Assembly (NCBI RefSeq): GCF_030272615.1
Contig: NC_081405.1
Span: 314,236,235 to 314,300,234, forward strand
Reading direction: 5' to 3'
From: Cryptomeria japonica
Taxonomy: Eukaryota > Streptophyta > Pinopsida > Cupressales > Cupressaceae
Length of the DNA stretch: 64,000 bases
Part shown: positions 36,003-47,497 of the stretch, piece after piece
How positions within the stretch are numbered: position 1 is the first letter of the stretch
Layout: every line of letters begins with the position of its first letter
The notes under the pieces: generated by a model
Told to the model about the DNA's origin: nothing
The model's input: the letters and a program-made list of their open reading frames with translations, nothing else
The model's database searches: none
Translations under genes and position numbers: made by a program

Positions 36003-38639
36003 TTATGTGAAGACAAGAGCAGATTGAGAAAGCACTCCCAATCTATCCCTTAACCGTTCAAAGACTTCTTTAGACAAAGCTTTCGTAAAAATATCTGCTA
36101 CTTGTGCCTGGGAAGGTACATATAAAACTTGAAATTCATTAGCCAACACTTGTTCTCGTAGAAATAGTAATTTAATAGCAACATGTTTAGTGCGAGAGTG
36201 CATCACAGGATTCTTTGAAAGACTGATGGCACTAGTATTATCACAGAAGATGGAGATGGGCTTGTCAACTATAATACCCATATCAGCAAGTTGATGAGAC
36301 ATCCAGATTAATTGCGTACAACAAGTTGTTGCTGCAATATATTCAGATTCTGCAGTTGGTAAAGTGACACATTCTTGCTTTTTGTTGTGCCAGGCAACAA
36401 GGCGATCTCCTAAGAAGAAAGCTGCACCACTGGTGCTTTTTCTATCATCTATACAACCAGCCCAGTCAACATCCGTAAAACCAACAAGAGTAAAATCATT
36501 ATTTCGTGAATACCACAAGCCAAAGTCTAAAGTACCTTGAATATACTTGAATATCCTTTTTAGAGCAATCAAATGAGATTGTTTGGGGGCAAACTGAAAA
36601 CGTGAAACCAAACAAACTGCATGCATCAAATCAGGCCTAGATGCAGTTAAATACAGTAGGCTACCAACCATTGATCTATACTCAGATTGATTTACCTCAG
36701 GTGAGTCATCTGACTTGGTCAATTTACAACCAGTCTCAATTGGAGTACTAACAGGTTTGCAATATGTCAAATTGAACTTTTTAAGCATCTCTTTTGCATA
36801 TTTGGTTTGTGAGAGAAAAATGCCTTGTTCAAGCTGCATTACTTGAAGCCCAAGAAAGAAGGTTAATTCACCCAACATGGACATTTCAAATTCAAATTCC
36901 ATGAGTTTTGAAAACTTTTTGGATACGGCATCATTATGACTGCCAAATATAATATCATCCACATAAACTTCAACAACTAAAGTATCATTACCTTCAACTT
37001 TGACATATAGGTTACTGTCAACACCACCTCTAGTATATCCGTTTGTTGTAAGATGGGCATCTAACCTGGAGTACCAAGCTCTTAGAGCTTGTTTAAGGCC
37101 ATAAAGAGCCTTTTTTAACTTGTATACATAATCAAGTTTATCTGCAGAGACAAACCCTTCTGGTTGTTCCATATATACCTCTTCATCAAGATAACCATTA
37201 AGGAATGCTGTTTTAACATCCATTTGATACACTTTAAAGTTTTTATAACATGAGTATGCCAGAAATATTCGTATTGACTCTAGCCTAGCAACAGGTGCAA
37301 ATGTTTCACCAAAATCTACACCTTCTTGCTGTGCATAGCCTTTACACACAAAGCGTGCTTTATTCCTAACAACTTTACCAGATTCATCAAGTTTATTTCT
37401 AAAAATCCATTTACCCCCTATAACATTTTTATCATCTGGTCTAGGCACAAGTTCCCAGGTTTTATTCTTTTCTATTTGACTGATTTCATCTTGCATAGCA
37501 TGCAGCCAACAATCATCAACAAGAGCTTCAGAAACAGACTTAGGTTCAAAATCAGTTACCAGACAGTAATGCTCAGCCATTTGAGCTTGTTCACCAGTTT
37601 TTGCTCTTCTCCTAGTCAAGATTCCAGCATCCATTTCACCAATAATCTGACTTTGAGGATGTCTTTTAGTAATGATTCTAGAGGGTGTATGTAAAGGAAT
37701 TTTAGTTTTAGGACTTGGTGGAGGACTCTTTTCATTTGTAATTTCTACTTCAGCAGATTTAGGAACTTGTTCCAGTCTTATTGAAATATCCTCTTCAACA
37801 TCCTGCATACCATCACTTAGAAGAAATTGCTCATCGAATCTTACATTAATAGTTTCAACTATCTTGTTCAATCTATTATTGAAACATCTATAAGCTTTGC
37901 TATGAGTAGAGTATCCAAGAAAGATACCCTCATCAGTCTTAGCATCAAAACTACCTAGATTTTCTTCATCTCTTTTTATATAACATTTGCAACCAAAAAT
38001 TTTGAAGTATTTAATTGATGCAGCTTTACCATACCAAAGTTCATAAGGAGTAAAGGTGGATTTTACCCTGATTTGCACACGATTCAAAATGTAAACTGCT
38101 GTGTGAACAACTTCTTTCCAATATTTGTCTGGCAGATTTGCTTCATTCAGCATTGTGCGAGCCATCTCTTTAACTGTTCTATTTTTTCTTTCAACCACCC
38201 CGTTCTGTTGAGGTGTTCGGGTAGCAGCATATTGTCTTTTAATGCCATGTTTCTCACAATAACCTATAAACTCTTGTGATGTAAACTCACCACCTTTGTC
38301 TGATCTTAAACATTTGAGCTTTAAATCAGTTTCACGTTCAACCATTTTCCTGAAAATTTTAAATCTGACAAATGCTTCAGATTTATGTTTGAGAAAAGTA
38401 ACCCATATCATTCTTGTATAATCATCCACAAAAAGCATGAAGTATTTTTCACCGTTGATGGATTGTGTCCTGGTTGGACCACATAAATCTGTGTGAACAA
38501 GTTGTAACGGTCTAATAGAAGAGTGTTCTTTAGATTTAAAAGTTGTTTTTGTTTGTTTACCTTTAAGACACTCTTTGCACACAGAGTTTTCTGGTTTACT
38601 CAAGATGGGTAAGCCTCTAACATTCTGATTCTTGCTGAT
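36003..38639 (-). CDS. E3 pol: integrase, reverse transcriptase, RNase H
   Basis: Continuation of the gag-pol frame after the in-frame TGA at 38640-38642, and itself open to TAA at 36003. The integrase zinc region continues with CKEC. The catalytic core shows [15 protein letters not shown] and a Glu in GVVERKN, giving the DDE triad. The reverse transcriptase has the YVDD box (near 36960-36971) and the usual plant Copia blocks such as [11 protein letters not shown] and KALYGLKQ. RNase H has TDVDWAG, TAESEY and DNTSAI acidic positions. All active-site residues I can check are present. The first in-frame Met is at 38603, but this is unlikely to be a real start. Translation would require reading through the TGA; otherwise the element depends on other copies. 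Confidence 0.9.
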   Translation of the reverse strand: MSKNQNVRGLPILSKPENSVCKECLKGKQTKTTFKSKEHSSIRPLQLVHTDLCGPTRTQSINGEKYFMLFVDDYTRMIWVTFLKHKSEAFVRFKIFRKMVERETDLKLKCLRSDKGGEFTSQEFIGYCEKHGIKRQYAATRTPQQNGVVERKNRTVKEMARTMLNEANLPDKYWKEVVHTAVYILNRVQIRVKSTFTPYELWYGKAASIKYFKIFGCKCYIKRDEENLGSFDAKTDEGIFLGYSTHSKAYRCFNNRLNKIVETINVRFDEQFLLSDGMQDVEEDISIRLEQVPKSAEVEITNEKSPPPSPKTKIPLHTPSRIITKRHPQSQIIGEMDAGILTRRRAKTGEQAQMAEHYCLVTDFEPKSVSEALVDDCWLHAMQDEISQIEKNKTWELVPRPDDKNVIGGKWIFRNKLDESGKVVRNKARFVCKGYAQQEGVDFGETFAPVARLESIRIFLAYSCYKNFKVYQMDVKTAFLNGYLDEEVYMEQPEGFVSADKLDYVYKLKKALYGLKQALRAWYSRLDAHLTTNGYTRGGVDSNLYVKVEGNDTLVVEVYVDDIIFGSHNDAVSKKFSKLMEFEFEMSMLGELTFFLGLQVMQLEQGIFLSQTKYAKEMLKKFNLTYCKPVSTPIETGCKLTKSDDSPEVNQSEYRSMVGSLLYLTASRPDLMHAVCLVSRFQFAPKQSHLIALKRIFKYIQGTLDFGLWYSRNNDFTLVGFTDVDWAGCIDDRKSTSGAAFFLGDRLVAWHNKKQECVTLPTAESEYIAATTCCTQLIWMSHQLADMGIIVDKPISIFCDNTSAISLSKNPVMHSRTKHVAIKLLFLREQVLANEFQVLYVPSQAQVADIFTKALSKEVFERLRDRLGVLSQSALVFT

Positions 38640-40781
38640 TCAAACCAGATTATCAAAGTTCACATGTCCCAAACGTTTGTGCCACAACCAATTTTCCTCA
38701 ACTTGACCCATAAGACACATGCCTTCGTTGATTTCATAGTTTGTGGAGTCAAGCAGGTTGTAAACATTGCCAATTGTTCTCAAACCAGCAGCTACAATTT
38801 TACCAGACTTAGTTTTTATAGTACAACCATGAGAAGTGAAGGACACATTATAACCACTATCACAAATCTGACTAACACTTAGTAGGTTGTGTTTCAATCC
38901 TTCAACAAAATACACATCATGTATTGGAGTATCATCATTCAGTAATAATGTACCCTTACCTCTGACGAAAGCTCCTGAATTATCACCAAATCTTACAAAA
39001 CCTCCATCAAAGTCTTCAAAATGAATAAATCTATTTTTGTCTCCTGTCATATGGTGTGAACAGCCACTGTCCAACACCCACAGTGACTTCTTACTTGAAA
39101 AGAATGCAGATTGCACTATCATAGACTGTTCAATACTAGGGACAAACTTTGGTTTCCATACCTTATGAATATTTGCCTTTGATTTGCATTGAGAAGAAGT
39201 ATGTCCAAAGGTGTTACACTTAATGCACTTCACAGTGTTTGGAAAGCCAGAGGTTTGATTGTATCCAATCATAGAAGTTCTATGTTGTAAAAATCTGCAA
39301 GTGTTAACCTTATGGCCAAACTTGTTGCAGTAAAAACAGTAACCATGAAAGAATCCAAACCTAAAAGGTGTCATTCTGTTGTAAGCCTGAAATTGGTTTC
39401 TATTTGTAGGTTTAGTAATTTGTTTTGATGCTTTAGCACTCTCAAAACCTACACCTGTCATATTCTTGCATAGTTTTTGTTTGTTTAAAATTTCATTTAA
39501 ATGCAAGGTACTTCCATACTGCTCAATCTGCTTATGCAAAGAATTAGTTTGCTGTTCCAAAGTGTTAACTTTCAATTCACTATCAGCAAGTAAAACTTTT
39601 AAATCTTCTACTGTTTGCTTTGAATCTTTTAATTCAATTTGCAAAATTTGAATTTCACTTTCATGAGAAACTACAAGCTTCTTTAGTCTTTTGATTTCCT
39701 TAAGAGCACAAAGCAATTCTCCTTCAAGATCAATTTCACCTTGATCTAAGTCATCAGATTTATCTTCTAATATGTTCATTATACCTTTCTTTGAGGAAGT
39801 TTCTATTTCAGCCATAAACAAAGTTTCATCACCTTCACAAGGTGAGTCATCTGAATCATTTTCAGAATCTTCTTTTATAAAAAGACTCTTCTTTTTCTGA
39901 AATGGATTGAATTTCTTTTTAGAGTTCCATTTTTTCTTTCTGAAAACTTTTTCTGATTTTTCTTCTTCACTGTTTTGATCATTCAGGGGACATTGAGCAG
40001 CAAAGTGTCCAGCTTTACCGCAATTAAAGCATTTGAAGGGTAGTTTTCCCTTATATATTTTTTTTAACTTTCTAACTAGCAGAGCTTCTATAGCATCTGA
40101 AAGTTCAGACTCACTATCTGGTTCCTCTTTCTTTTCTACTTTAAAAGCAGTTTCTTTAGAATTAGAAGAATTACTACCAATCCTCATTTCATAAGCTGTA
40201 AGTATACTTTGAAGGCTGTCAAGAGACATAGTAGAAAAACTTTTCTTTTCTTCTAAAGTGGACACCTTAGTTTCATATTTAGGAAGTAATGTTCTAATAA
40301 CTTTTCTGACAACATCTTTTTCATCAACATTTTCACCAAGACCCCTTCTTGAATTCACAACTTCATCAATTCTAAGAAAATAATTTGCAATAGTCCAATC
40401 TTCTTTCATTCTCAATGACTCAAACTGATTCTTGAGTGTGAGAATTTTAGATTCCTTGACCTTTGCATCACCTTGATAAATGGTTTCTAGCTTACTCCAT
40501 ATTTCATTAGCAGATGCACAATGCATAACTTTAACAAACACATCCTTGGTGAGACCACATAACAGAGCATGCTTAGCTCTAGCATTTAACTCATATTGAG
40601 TTTTAGCATCAGGATCTGAAGGAATGGAAGTAGGAACAACATATTTTGTAGTAACAATGTTCCACACATTTACATCAACAGAGATCAAGTATGTTTCCAT
40701 CCTGATCTTCCAAAACACATAATCTGTGCCATCAAAAAGAGGAGCTCTTGATAGAGATGCACCTTCTTGAGAATGAGCCAT
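38640..40781 (-). CDS. E3 gag-protease, ended by an in-frame TGA
   Basis: Start chosen at ATG 40781 (MAHSQEGASL), about 60 bases after the primer binding site; the frame's upstream extension lies in the LTR and is not real. Gag has LFDGTDYVFWKIRM, a CX2CX4HX4C knuckle at about residue 250 (CFNCGKAGHFAAQC), and a Lys/Glu-rich, probably coiled-coil stretch at about residues 340-450. Two more knuckles lie at about 480 (CFYCNKFGHKVNTC) and 520 (CIKCNTFGHTSSQC). The protease motif DSGCSHHMTGD is at about 568. The frame ends at codon 714, just inside the integrase zinc region after HKRLGHVNFDNLV. E1 has Lys at the matching position. Three knuckles instead of one is notable. Confidence 0.9.
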   Translation of the reverse strand: MAHSQEGASLSRAPLFDGTDYVFWKIRMETYLISVDVNVWNIVTTKYVVPTSIPSDPDAKTQYELNARAKHALLCGLTKDVFVKVMHCASANEIWSKLETIYQGDAKVKESKILTLKNQFESLRMKEDWTIANYFLRIDEVVNSRRGLGENVDEKDVVRKVIRTLLPKYETKVSTLEEKKSFSTMSLDSLQSILTAYEMRIGSNSSNSKETAFKVEKKEEPDSESELSDAIEALLVRKLKKIYKGKLPFKCFNCGKAGHFAAQCPLNDQNSEEEKSEKVFRKKKWNSKKKFNPFQKKKSLFIKEDSENDSDDSPCEGDETLFMAEIETSSKKGIMNILEDKSDDLDQGEIDLEGELLCALKEIKRLKKLVVSHESEIQILQIELKDSKQTVEDLKVLLADSELKVNTLEQQTNSLHKQIEQYGSTLHLNEILNKQKLCKNMTGVGFESAKASKQITKPTNRNQFQAYNRMTPFRFGFFHGYCFYCNKFGHKVNTCRFLQHRTSMIGYNQTSGFPNTVKCIKCNTFGHTSSQCKSKANIHKVWKPKFVPSIEQSMIVQSAFFSSKKSLWVLDSGCSHHMTGDKNRFIHFEDFDGGFVRFGDNSGAFVRGKGTLLLNDDTPIHDVYFVEGLKHNLLSVSQICDSGYNVSFTSHGCTIKTKSGKIVAAGLRTIGNVYNLLDSTNYEINEGMCLMGQVEENWLWHKRLGHVNFDNLV

Positions 40782-40842
40782 AAAAAAAACTTCCAAATGA
40801 CCAGGAACAATCCCTAGGACAGACCTATATGAGGGACCCAAT

Positions 40843-40854
40843 GCTCTGATACCA
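40843..40854 (-). other. E3 primer binding site (initiator Met tRNA)
   Basis: GCTCTGATACCA on the plus strand, the reverse complement of TGGTATCAGAGC, two bases from the LTR end. Confidence 0.92.
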
Positions 40855-40856
40855 CT

Positions 40857-42638
40857 TGTTGGAAGTGGAGACACTCTGAGAGGGGGGGGGGGTGAATCAG
40901 AGTGTAACAATTTTAACAAGGACTCCTTCTCAACTTGGCAATTTTGTTTAACAATAAGCACAGATGAATGTAAGTTGAAAAATCTGAACAAATGAGACTT
41001 AACACCTTGATATAACACTGTTAATGAAGCAAGAATTACACAATAAGACCAAATGAAAAACTTGATTCATGCTTTTCAGAAAACAAAATGTTTTTGATTC
41101 TTTTACAAAAACATAAAATAGCTAAACGAGTATTGCAAAGATTGCATCACATAAATTCAAACAAAACTGAGTATGAAATAAAAGGAGCAAAAGACATGAA
41201 GTATCAGAGCATAAACCAGTAAGACAAACTGAGACAAGACAAGGCACATAACACCATGATTTTCATGAGTGGAAAACCCTCCTGGGGTAGAAAAACCACT
41301 CGGTAAGATTCCTTATATTATTTCAAAGAGCACCAACTCAGTACACAAAATTTAGAAGCCACAAAGCCTCAAGGAGCACCAACCCCTCTTTCTTATCCAA
41401 TAGAAACATTCCAACTCAAGCTATAGTCACTGGTAATTTTATGATTGCTTTTAGTTCTGCAGTCACAAAACCATCAGTGATTGGAGTGAGTATATTTTAC
41501 CAATCTGTACAAATGATTCTCTCTAAATGATTTTTGCAACAATATTCTTCATGTCTTTGTAACACAGATAGAGAATAATAACATTCTTTTAAAGAAATTA
41601 AACACTATCAGAGAGAAAACTCAATCTCTGAATCAACAAAATAATTTCAACCACTATAGCCTCATGTACTCTGCAACAAAACAGAGTAATACTCTAGAAC
41701 CCTCGACTATCAAAAATCTCTGATAATCTTTTGATATACACAGAGCACTTTGTTTTCTTTTTCAACAAACTCTTTGTTTTCCCCTTATTCACACTCCCCC
41801 AATGTATTTCAACATATTCTGTTTTTAAACTGTTCTCTTCCAAAAAAAAACGTCTTCAAGAATAACCCTCGTATAGGGTTACCAAACCCTTACTGGAATT
41901 TGCAAACTGAAAAAAAAAATAACCGATTAACTGTGCAATGAAAAGAGAAGCTGAGAGATAATGTCATTGACTATGTATTGATCTAAATAAACTAAATATG
42001 CTTGAATTTCCCAAATTTGAAAACCAAAAAATAAGGCCAAATCTGTTTCATTATTTCCATTTTTCATGGTTGAAAACCCAGATTCGAAATACCTGAATCT
42101 TTTTAAACAGTTGAACAAGAATATTACCTGTAATGCGCAACCTCATTGATAACTGAAAAGAAACTAACCAGAAATCCATTTAGCTCACTGTTAAGTCCAC
42201 CCTTGCACCCTTGCATTATTCTTCCCAACCAAACAAACTAACTCGAGCTCCTTTGCTACAGCGGCGACTGCATCTCTCATGGCCTCTAGGGTTTGAGACG
42301 GACTTCAACCGAACAATAAACTTGTTCAAAAACAAAATGAAACAAAGAGATGCTCCAAAGGCTTTCAATATGTCGATCACATAAAGTATTCCAAGAATAT
42401 GCTGCTAGTCCGTAAAAGTATTAAACATAACACTAACCAAAGATACCTTTCAATTAAATGCCAAGTCAGCGTTATTCAATGTATCCGTGTCACCAGCCTG
42501 GCCCGAGAGAAAGGCTTTTTAAAAAATAGAATATAACCACATGCTTAATGAACTCGCCTCAAAATATGATACTTAGGCAACACAACTTCTCCCTTTTTAT
42601 TTTCTTGTCATCGAGGACAAAAGTATCAAAGAGCAACA
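40857..42638 (-). repeat. 5' LTR of E3
   Basis: Collinear with 33529-35311 with very few differences (for example 'ctgtacaaatg' against 'ctatacaaatg'). Followed by target duplication AGTAT at 42639-42643. Confidence 0.95.
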
Positions 42639-42643
42639 AGTAT

Positions 42644-43579
42644 TACTTCCTTTATATTCTTTTATAGTTGCAGAAATATGTAAAATATAAAGACTGAACC
42701 AAGAGAATTTTTAGAAGTAAACCAGCTAGTAGCACTCTTCATTGACCATTGAAAAGGTCCTCATGTAGATGGTAGAGAGACAAAGCATTCAAGAGTAAGA
42801 CATGACTAACCCTATTGACTATGATCCCTTCTCAGAGCGAAGGTAAAGCCTATGATTAGTTCTCTCAATTGTATCAAATAGAGAGGTTACATCCATAATG
42901 ACACCTATAAGAAAAGAAGTGACTCTAAGAGAAAAAAGGGAGATGGAGAAAGTTTGGAAACAACACAAGAAACATTAACCTAGTGGTTAAGAAGCACCTA
43001 CAAGTGATCCACCTAAAGTGCAACTTTGTTAACTTATACTTAGATCTATAGTCAAACATTATAATAAATCATAAGTTTAGTGTAAAGTGAAAAATTATGA
43101 CCCACATAATTATTAGGGAAAAATAGTCAAATTTCTATGTTTTCATATTTTGAAGAAAAATATAAGTTGCAAGCATGTCGAATATGAGTGATCCTTATAG
43201 GGATGCAAGCACAATCCCCTAAAAGGACTAGATGCCTTGAAAAATATTCCAATCCAAGATTCTTGAAAAAATTATGTATCCAAGAACAAACATTTTTAGG
43301 TTTGGGAAAAAAATAAAAAAAGGTGTTTCAAAGACTCATATTGCCCACAAAAGACACTAGGGTTAGGGATTTCCATATGGGATAATTTGGAGCCAATTAG
43401 AAGCCTTAGGAAAAAATACTCTAAGAAAAGTGAGCAAATTTTAGTTTCAAAACTATTTACAATATAGTGTGAAATATGCATTTCCAAATAGAAACTATTG
43501 ATTGCAAATGCCACCATTAACTCATAATGGGAATTGAAGATAAATGAGAAGAGAAGCAATCATATTCATGTTGTAGTCT
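42644..43579. other. Intergenic, no gene recognised
   Basis: AT-rich spacer between E3 and the recognisable copy B 3' flank. The 87-codon minus-strand ORF at 43296-43559 has no support. Confidence 0.45.
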
Positions 43580-45153
43580 ATGATTTTTAAAAATTGTATG
43601 TAGTTGCCATTTCCACCCTTTCCATTAAGTTTTGTAGGAATTGATATCAATTTTGTGAATCATATTAGTCAAAATCCCCCCTATACCTATCTCAAGAGAT
43701 TCATGATTTTGATTAGAAAGGTGAAACTTTCCCTTAGATATATTCCATGATAGGAAACTTATGGAGGCCTTAGAGAAAAGATCCCAAGTAGTTTTAATTT
43801 ATTTTTCAAAAAATGTCAAGGCACAAACCCAAGCCATCCCCATAAGTGGATATTTGAAATAGGGGACAACCAAACATTTTGGTAATCTATGAAAATACCA
43901 CTATGGAAGTGAGAACCATTCCAAAAAAGCTAAAGCTTCGTGACTTCCCAAGCTTTCCAAATGATTTATATTAGAAAAGCCCCTTGGATATGAAAAAACA
44001 AGTTCATGATAAGAAGGGTATGAAGGCCAATCCCGTTCTAAGCAGACAACCTAACAAGATGACTAAAAGAAATATATTGGTACACTAAATTTTTTTAGTG
44101 TTTGTTGTCCTAGAAGACACAAATAATCTACTTTATGTGAAGAGCCAAACCTTGACACCAAGTGCATAGTAACTTGAATCCTCTAGACTCATAGGGAAAG
44201 AAGAAAAATTGCCAAGCCACATGATGAAATCCCCCATGATTGTTTAAAGATGCCCAAAAACAATCACAAAGAAGCTTTGCCAGTTTTATGTATAAAGTGT
44301 TATTAGAAACCCAACATGAAGAGTAATTAATATATATGGATAGACAATTTCTGTTTGACCATAACAACAAATAAATTAAAAGAAATATTTTTTTTAATAG
44401 ATAAATTACTAGAAGGGCCAATACCCATTTAATTATATAAAAAAAACATAATTTACATACTTCATATTTACATCCTTTAAAACAGAGCATCTCGCCCGAG
44501 TCTTCATCCCCTTAATTATGCAGTTCATGACAGAAACTTAACCCTTCTTATTACAGAAATTAAAAGAAATATTGCCGAAGTGGAATTAGAAATATGAGTT
44601 CAAAAATATTCTCTTTATTTCCCTACAAAGAAAACTAGAGCAATAATGTTGTCGAATCATTCAAAACCGTTTGCAACAGATCTGCATCATTCCCTACCTC
44701 AATGTTCTCTACTTCAGCGTTGGCTCTATTTGAATCCCATAACTAGAAAGAACATATAAATATAGATATATTTAAAAAAATAAAATAATATAGAATACTT
44801 ATTTCATTCATCTGAATCAGACCTAGGAATATTTGTTGCGTCAGAGTTGCTGCCGTACATATTTCTGAGCACAGATGATCAATTTTTATCCCCAGAAGAT
44901 ATCTCGGGCTACAAAGAAATATATAATATAATATATTTTGTAAAAGATACTATTACAAAGGACAATGAATATAGACCCGAGTCACACCTCTGAGAGTTAC
45001 ACATGCAATAAATCTGAAGCACAGAAAATAAGATTTGACATAATTAAGGGATATGGAAAGGTTAATCTTTTCTGCGTAGGTCCAACCCGCAGTTATAGCA
45101 CGCTCAAAAAAGTAAAGCAAAACGCAATTTCTTACACACTTGACAACAAATTT
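43580..45153 (-). repeat. Copy B: 3' flank of the membrane-protein gene
   Basis: Downstream sequence of the intact gene, collinear with 225-1617. It differs from copy A by a 169 bp retroposon at 44388-44556 and by many substitutions. No additional gene was recognised. Confidence 0.75.
44388..44556 (-). mobile_element. 169 bp retroposon (LINE tail or SINE) with 15 bp target duplication
   Basis: Flanked by the perfect direct repeat AAATTAAAAGAAATA (44373-44387 and 44557-44571). Copy A carries the empty site near 1024-1036. On the minus strand it ends '...tttatctattaaaaaaaa', an A tail close to the 'tttatctttatcaaaaa' end of the LINE at 15263-17520. Best read as a very short 5'-truncated LINE insertion. 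A SINE is possible, but I see no clear A and B boxes. Confidence 0.8.
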
Positions 45154-47430
45154 TTATTGGGCTTGTCCCTCGGTGGATTCTGACATCTCCCAGATGAGCT
45201 TCAATTCGCTGCCCTCGACAACTTTCTTGCACTTACCAGCTATATGGAATGCCTCCCACATGTCGTCTTCCTGGAATTCTAGCGCCCATTCTCCAAAGCT
45301 CCTTACCAGCATCTTAGGCAATCGTTCCAGGCAATCAACAATTACATCACCTAAACAGTTATGCAAGTAATCCACCAATTCCTTGAGATTGTTATCATTG
45401 CGGCTATTGAGTATTTTGCATACCCTATACATGCTGTAACTGGGTACAATTTTATTCCAGTCCTTTGAATCCTGTGGCCCATCACCGATACGCCTAGCTG
45501 CTTTCTCTACGTCTGGACGAGTTTGTTCACCTTCTAACAGCTTCTGGATTCTGAGCTGCTCCTCAGCCTTTTCTAAAAAATCATCAAGGGCTCTCTTAGG
45601 ATCATTAGTTGTGGATACCTGTGAAGAATCATGCATTTTCTCCAGTTCTTCAAATTCCTTGTCGGCAACCATGCTTACCAGGTCCGCTTCAAAGTCGAAA
45701 ACTTGAGTCACATTAATACTATTTGGCTGTTCTGAATTGGAACTTTCAACAAAGGTCATCAAGTCCCAAGCTTGCTTGTAAGCTTTTATAGCTTCACCTT
45801 TCTTTCTGCCATCTGCTTCTAGTTTGATGATGATCCTCAGCAATGATACTGCTGTCATCTTCCACCAACTCTCGTTGAGTGCAGGAAAATACACCTTTAC
45901 AAGCGGCAAACTTTCAAGCCGATATACAAATCTTTCGTCATAAGGTGTATCAGGGCGTTCCTTAATTAGGTCGATCAACCCCTGGCACTCGCTCTTCTTC
46001 CCGTTTTCAATGCGATCTCTGGCTTGACCGATCGAAGCTTTGTTGGTTAACCACAGACTTGCCGGCTTTTCTCCCGGCATGCACAGGTGCTCCAATACTT
46101 TCTTGTAATTCCCCAATTCATCCTCTGATGGATGGTCTTTGAACAAATGCGTGTCTTTTCCTATTACAGCCCTCCGCATTAACGTCGAGCCGAAAAACAT
46201 CTCTGAGAAAAGCCAACAGCATTTGCTGAACCAGACGAGAAACTTTTGCAATGCCCAAACAAAGTAGAGTAACTTATGCAACTTGAATTTTGTAAACACT
46301 TTCATAAAGATGCCGCCAAAACAAGTTTTATCAGCTGCGGGCTTTTGGTCCCTGCGCCACTGTTGTAGGTCATACATATTTATCAGCTCCGAGATGCTCC
46401 TTGTCCAAAAATCCTCTACAGAGCACCGTGGCCAAGAAGGAGGACACTTAATCCCTTTCCTAAAGAATATTGGAAAATAGATGACTGCCCTGAACCACCT
46501 TCGGAAGATGACCAACCCGCCCAATGCTACAAAGAGACACTGCAACCCGAAAGTTGTGTGTCTCAACCAATCCAGTCCATCATCATAATGGATAATATTA
46601 GACCTCAGCTTTAATGTTTTAGCTATGAACAACACAATGCAAATAGAAACCACCAGTCCGGTCGATGAGCTCAACACTGATCTCGCAATCACATATTGAG
46701 GCTGAGCAGCACGACAGAGAAGCCATGATTTGAGTACCTCATCTTCGAATTTCTCCCAACACTCCTTAGCCTGATGAGGTTTATTCAACGAAATTGCTGA
46801 ATTTATCCTCTGTTTGAGCATGCAGCGAACAGTTTTGCCAGCTAAAATTGCAGAGACTAGTAACAAAATGAGCAATACAATTGCCACCAAGAAAACAGAG
46901 CTGGATACAATGAACCAGATTTTTATTTTGGGATTATGTTGCCATTGATCAAAGAAATCATAAACATAATTGTAATCTACCTTAAGGATTACGTTTCCGG
47001 CCTTGTGTACATAGAAAAGCTCCGAGATAATAGCTGTGAACAAACTGACAACCAGCGCAACAATATCGCTAGAGGCCCGAGCGGAGCCACGAGTGGCCAT
47101 ACCTGGTAGCAAATAGCCAATGAACACACAGATCACAAGCCTTCCACTATCAATCACCAATTGATTGCCAAGCAACTTGGCTATATCGGTATGATTGGGA
47201 GTGTCAGAAAAGCTTATATTGCTATAGTCCAGATAACTCAGAACTTGGATGCTTAAAGCACTTAGGATCAAAGCCTTGCCCGGTATCCACCATGTACGTG
47301 GTTTGCTCTTAATTGCGTTCCAGATATCCAGTAAGATAAGACAAGTAAAATAAAAGAGCCCGAATGACATCCCGCAAAGTTTTATTGCAGGCAGCACGAG
47401 CGAAGACATTTTGGGTTGGTCATCTGCCAT
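45154..47430 (-). CDS. Multi-pass membrane protein of unknown function, 758 aa, intronless (copy B)
   Basis: Open frame of 758 codons from ATG 47430 (MADDQPKMSS) to TAA 45154, with no intron. Hydrophobic segments that look membrane-spanning lie near residues 12-36, 48-66, 90-112, 117-140, 173-200, 243-268 and 290-316, all in the N-terminal 320 residues. The C-terminal ~440 residues are soluble and charged, with helical stretches such as FEELEKMHDSSQ and EKAEEQLRIQKLLEG, and a conserved-looking end (SFGEWALEFQEDDMWEAFHIAGKC). No signal peptide, kinase, transporter or enzyme motif is evident, and I do not recognise the family. GC content is visibly higher than the flanks. Two broken copies (1618-1800 and 53919-54295) show it belongs to a locally duplicated family. 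The start is supported by copy C, whose fragment also begins at the same ATG with MASNQHKMSS. Confidence 0.85.
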   Translation of the reverse strand: MADDQPKMSSLVLPAIKLCGMSFGLFYFTCLILLDIWNAIKSKPRTWWIPGKALILSALSIQVLSYLDYSNISFSDTPNHTDIAKLLGNQLVIDSGRLVICVFIGYLLPGMATRGSARASSDIVALVVSLFTAIISELFYVHKAGNVILKVDYNYVYDFFDQWQHNPKIKIWFIVSSSVFLVAIVLLILLLVSAILAGKTVRCMLKQRINSAISLNKPHQAKECWEKFEDEVLKSWLLCRAAQPQYVIARSVLSSSTGLVVSICIVLFIAKTLKLRSNIIHYDDGLDWLRHTTFGLQCLFVALGGLVIFRRWFRAVIYFPIFFRKGIKCPPSWPRCSVEDFWTRSISELINMYDLQQWRRDQKPAADKTCFGGIFMKVFTKFKLHKLLYFVWALQKFLVWFSKCCWLFSEMFFGSTLMRRAVIGKDTHLFKDHPSEDELGNYKKVLEHLCMPGEKPASLWLTNKASIGQARDRIENGKKSECQGLIDLIKERPDTPYDERFVYRLESLPLVKVYFPALNESWWKMTAVSLLRIIIKLEADGRKKGEAIKAYKQAWDLMTFVESSNSEQPNSINVTQVFDFEADLVSMVADKEFEELEKMHDSSQVSTTNDPKRALDDFLEKAEEQLRIQKLLEGEQTRPDVEKAARRIGDGPQDSKDWNKIVPSYSMYRVCKILNSRNDNNLKELVDYLHNCLGDVIVDCLERLPKMLVRSFGEWALEFQEDDMWEAFHIAGKCKKVVEGSELKLIWEMSESTEGQAQ

Positions 47431-47497
47431 TGAAATTAGAAAATGCTTATAACAGACGAGCAGCAGGAGAATGCTTTCAATACAATGTCATGTAATC

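Larger units (their letters stand above)
33529..42638 (-). mobile_element. Copia-type LTR retrotransposon E3, young and nearly intact
   Basis: A 9110 bp element on the minus strand, with LTRs of 1783 and 1782 bases that differ at only a handful of positions by eye, and a perfect target duplication AGTAT (33524-33528 and 42639-42643). The gag-pol frame is 1592 codons with a single in-frame TGA. Gag, protease, integrase, reverse transcriptase and RNase H are all present in Copia order. The near-identical LTRs point to a recent insertion, and this is the only element in the window that looks nearly functional. Confidence 0.95.

Noticed and set aside
37326-37694. 122-codon plus-strand ORF
   Set aside because: Antisense shadow of the E3 reverse transcriptase.
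40782-41018. Upstream extension of the E3 gag frame
   Set aside because: It crosses the primer binding site and enters the LTR. The ATG at 40781 starts the conserved gag N-terminus.
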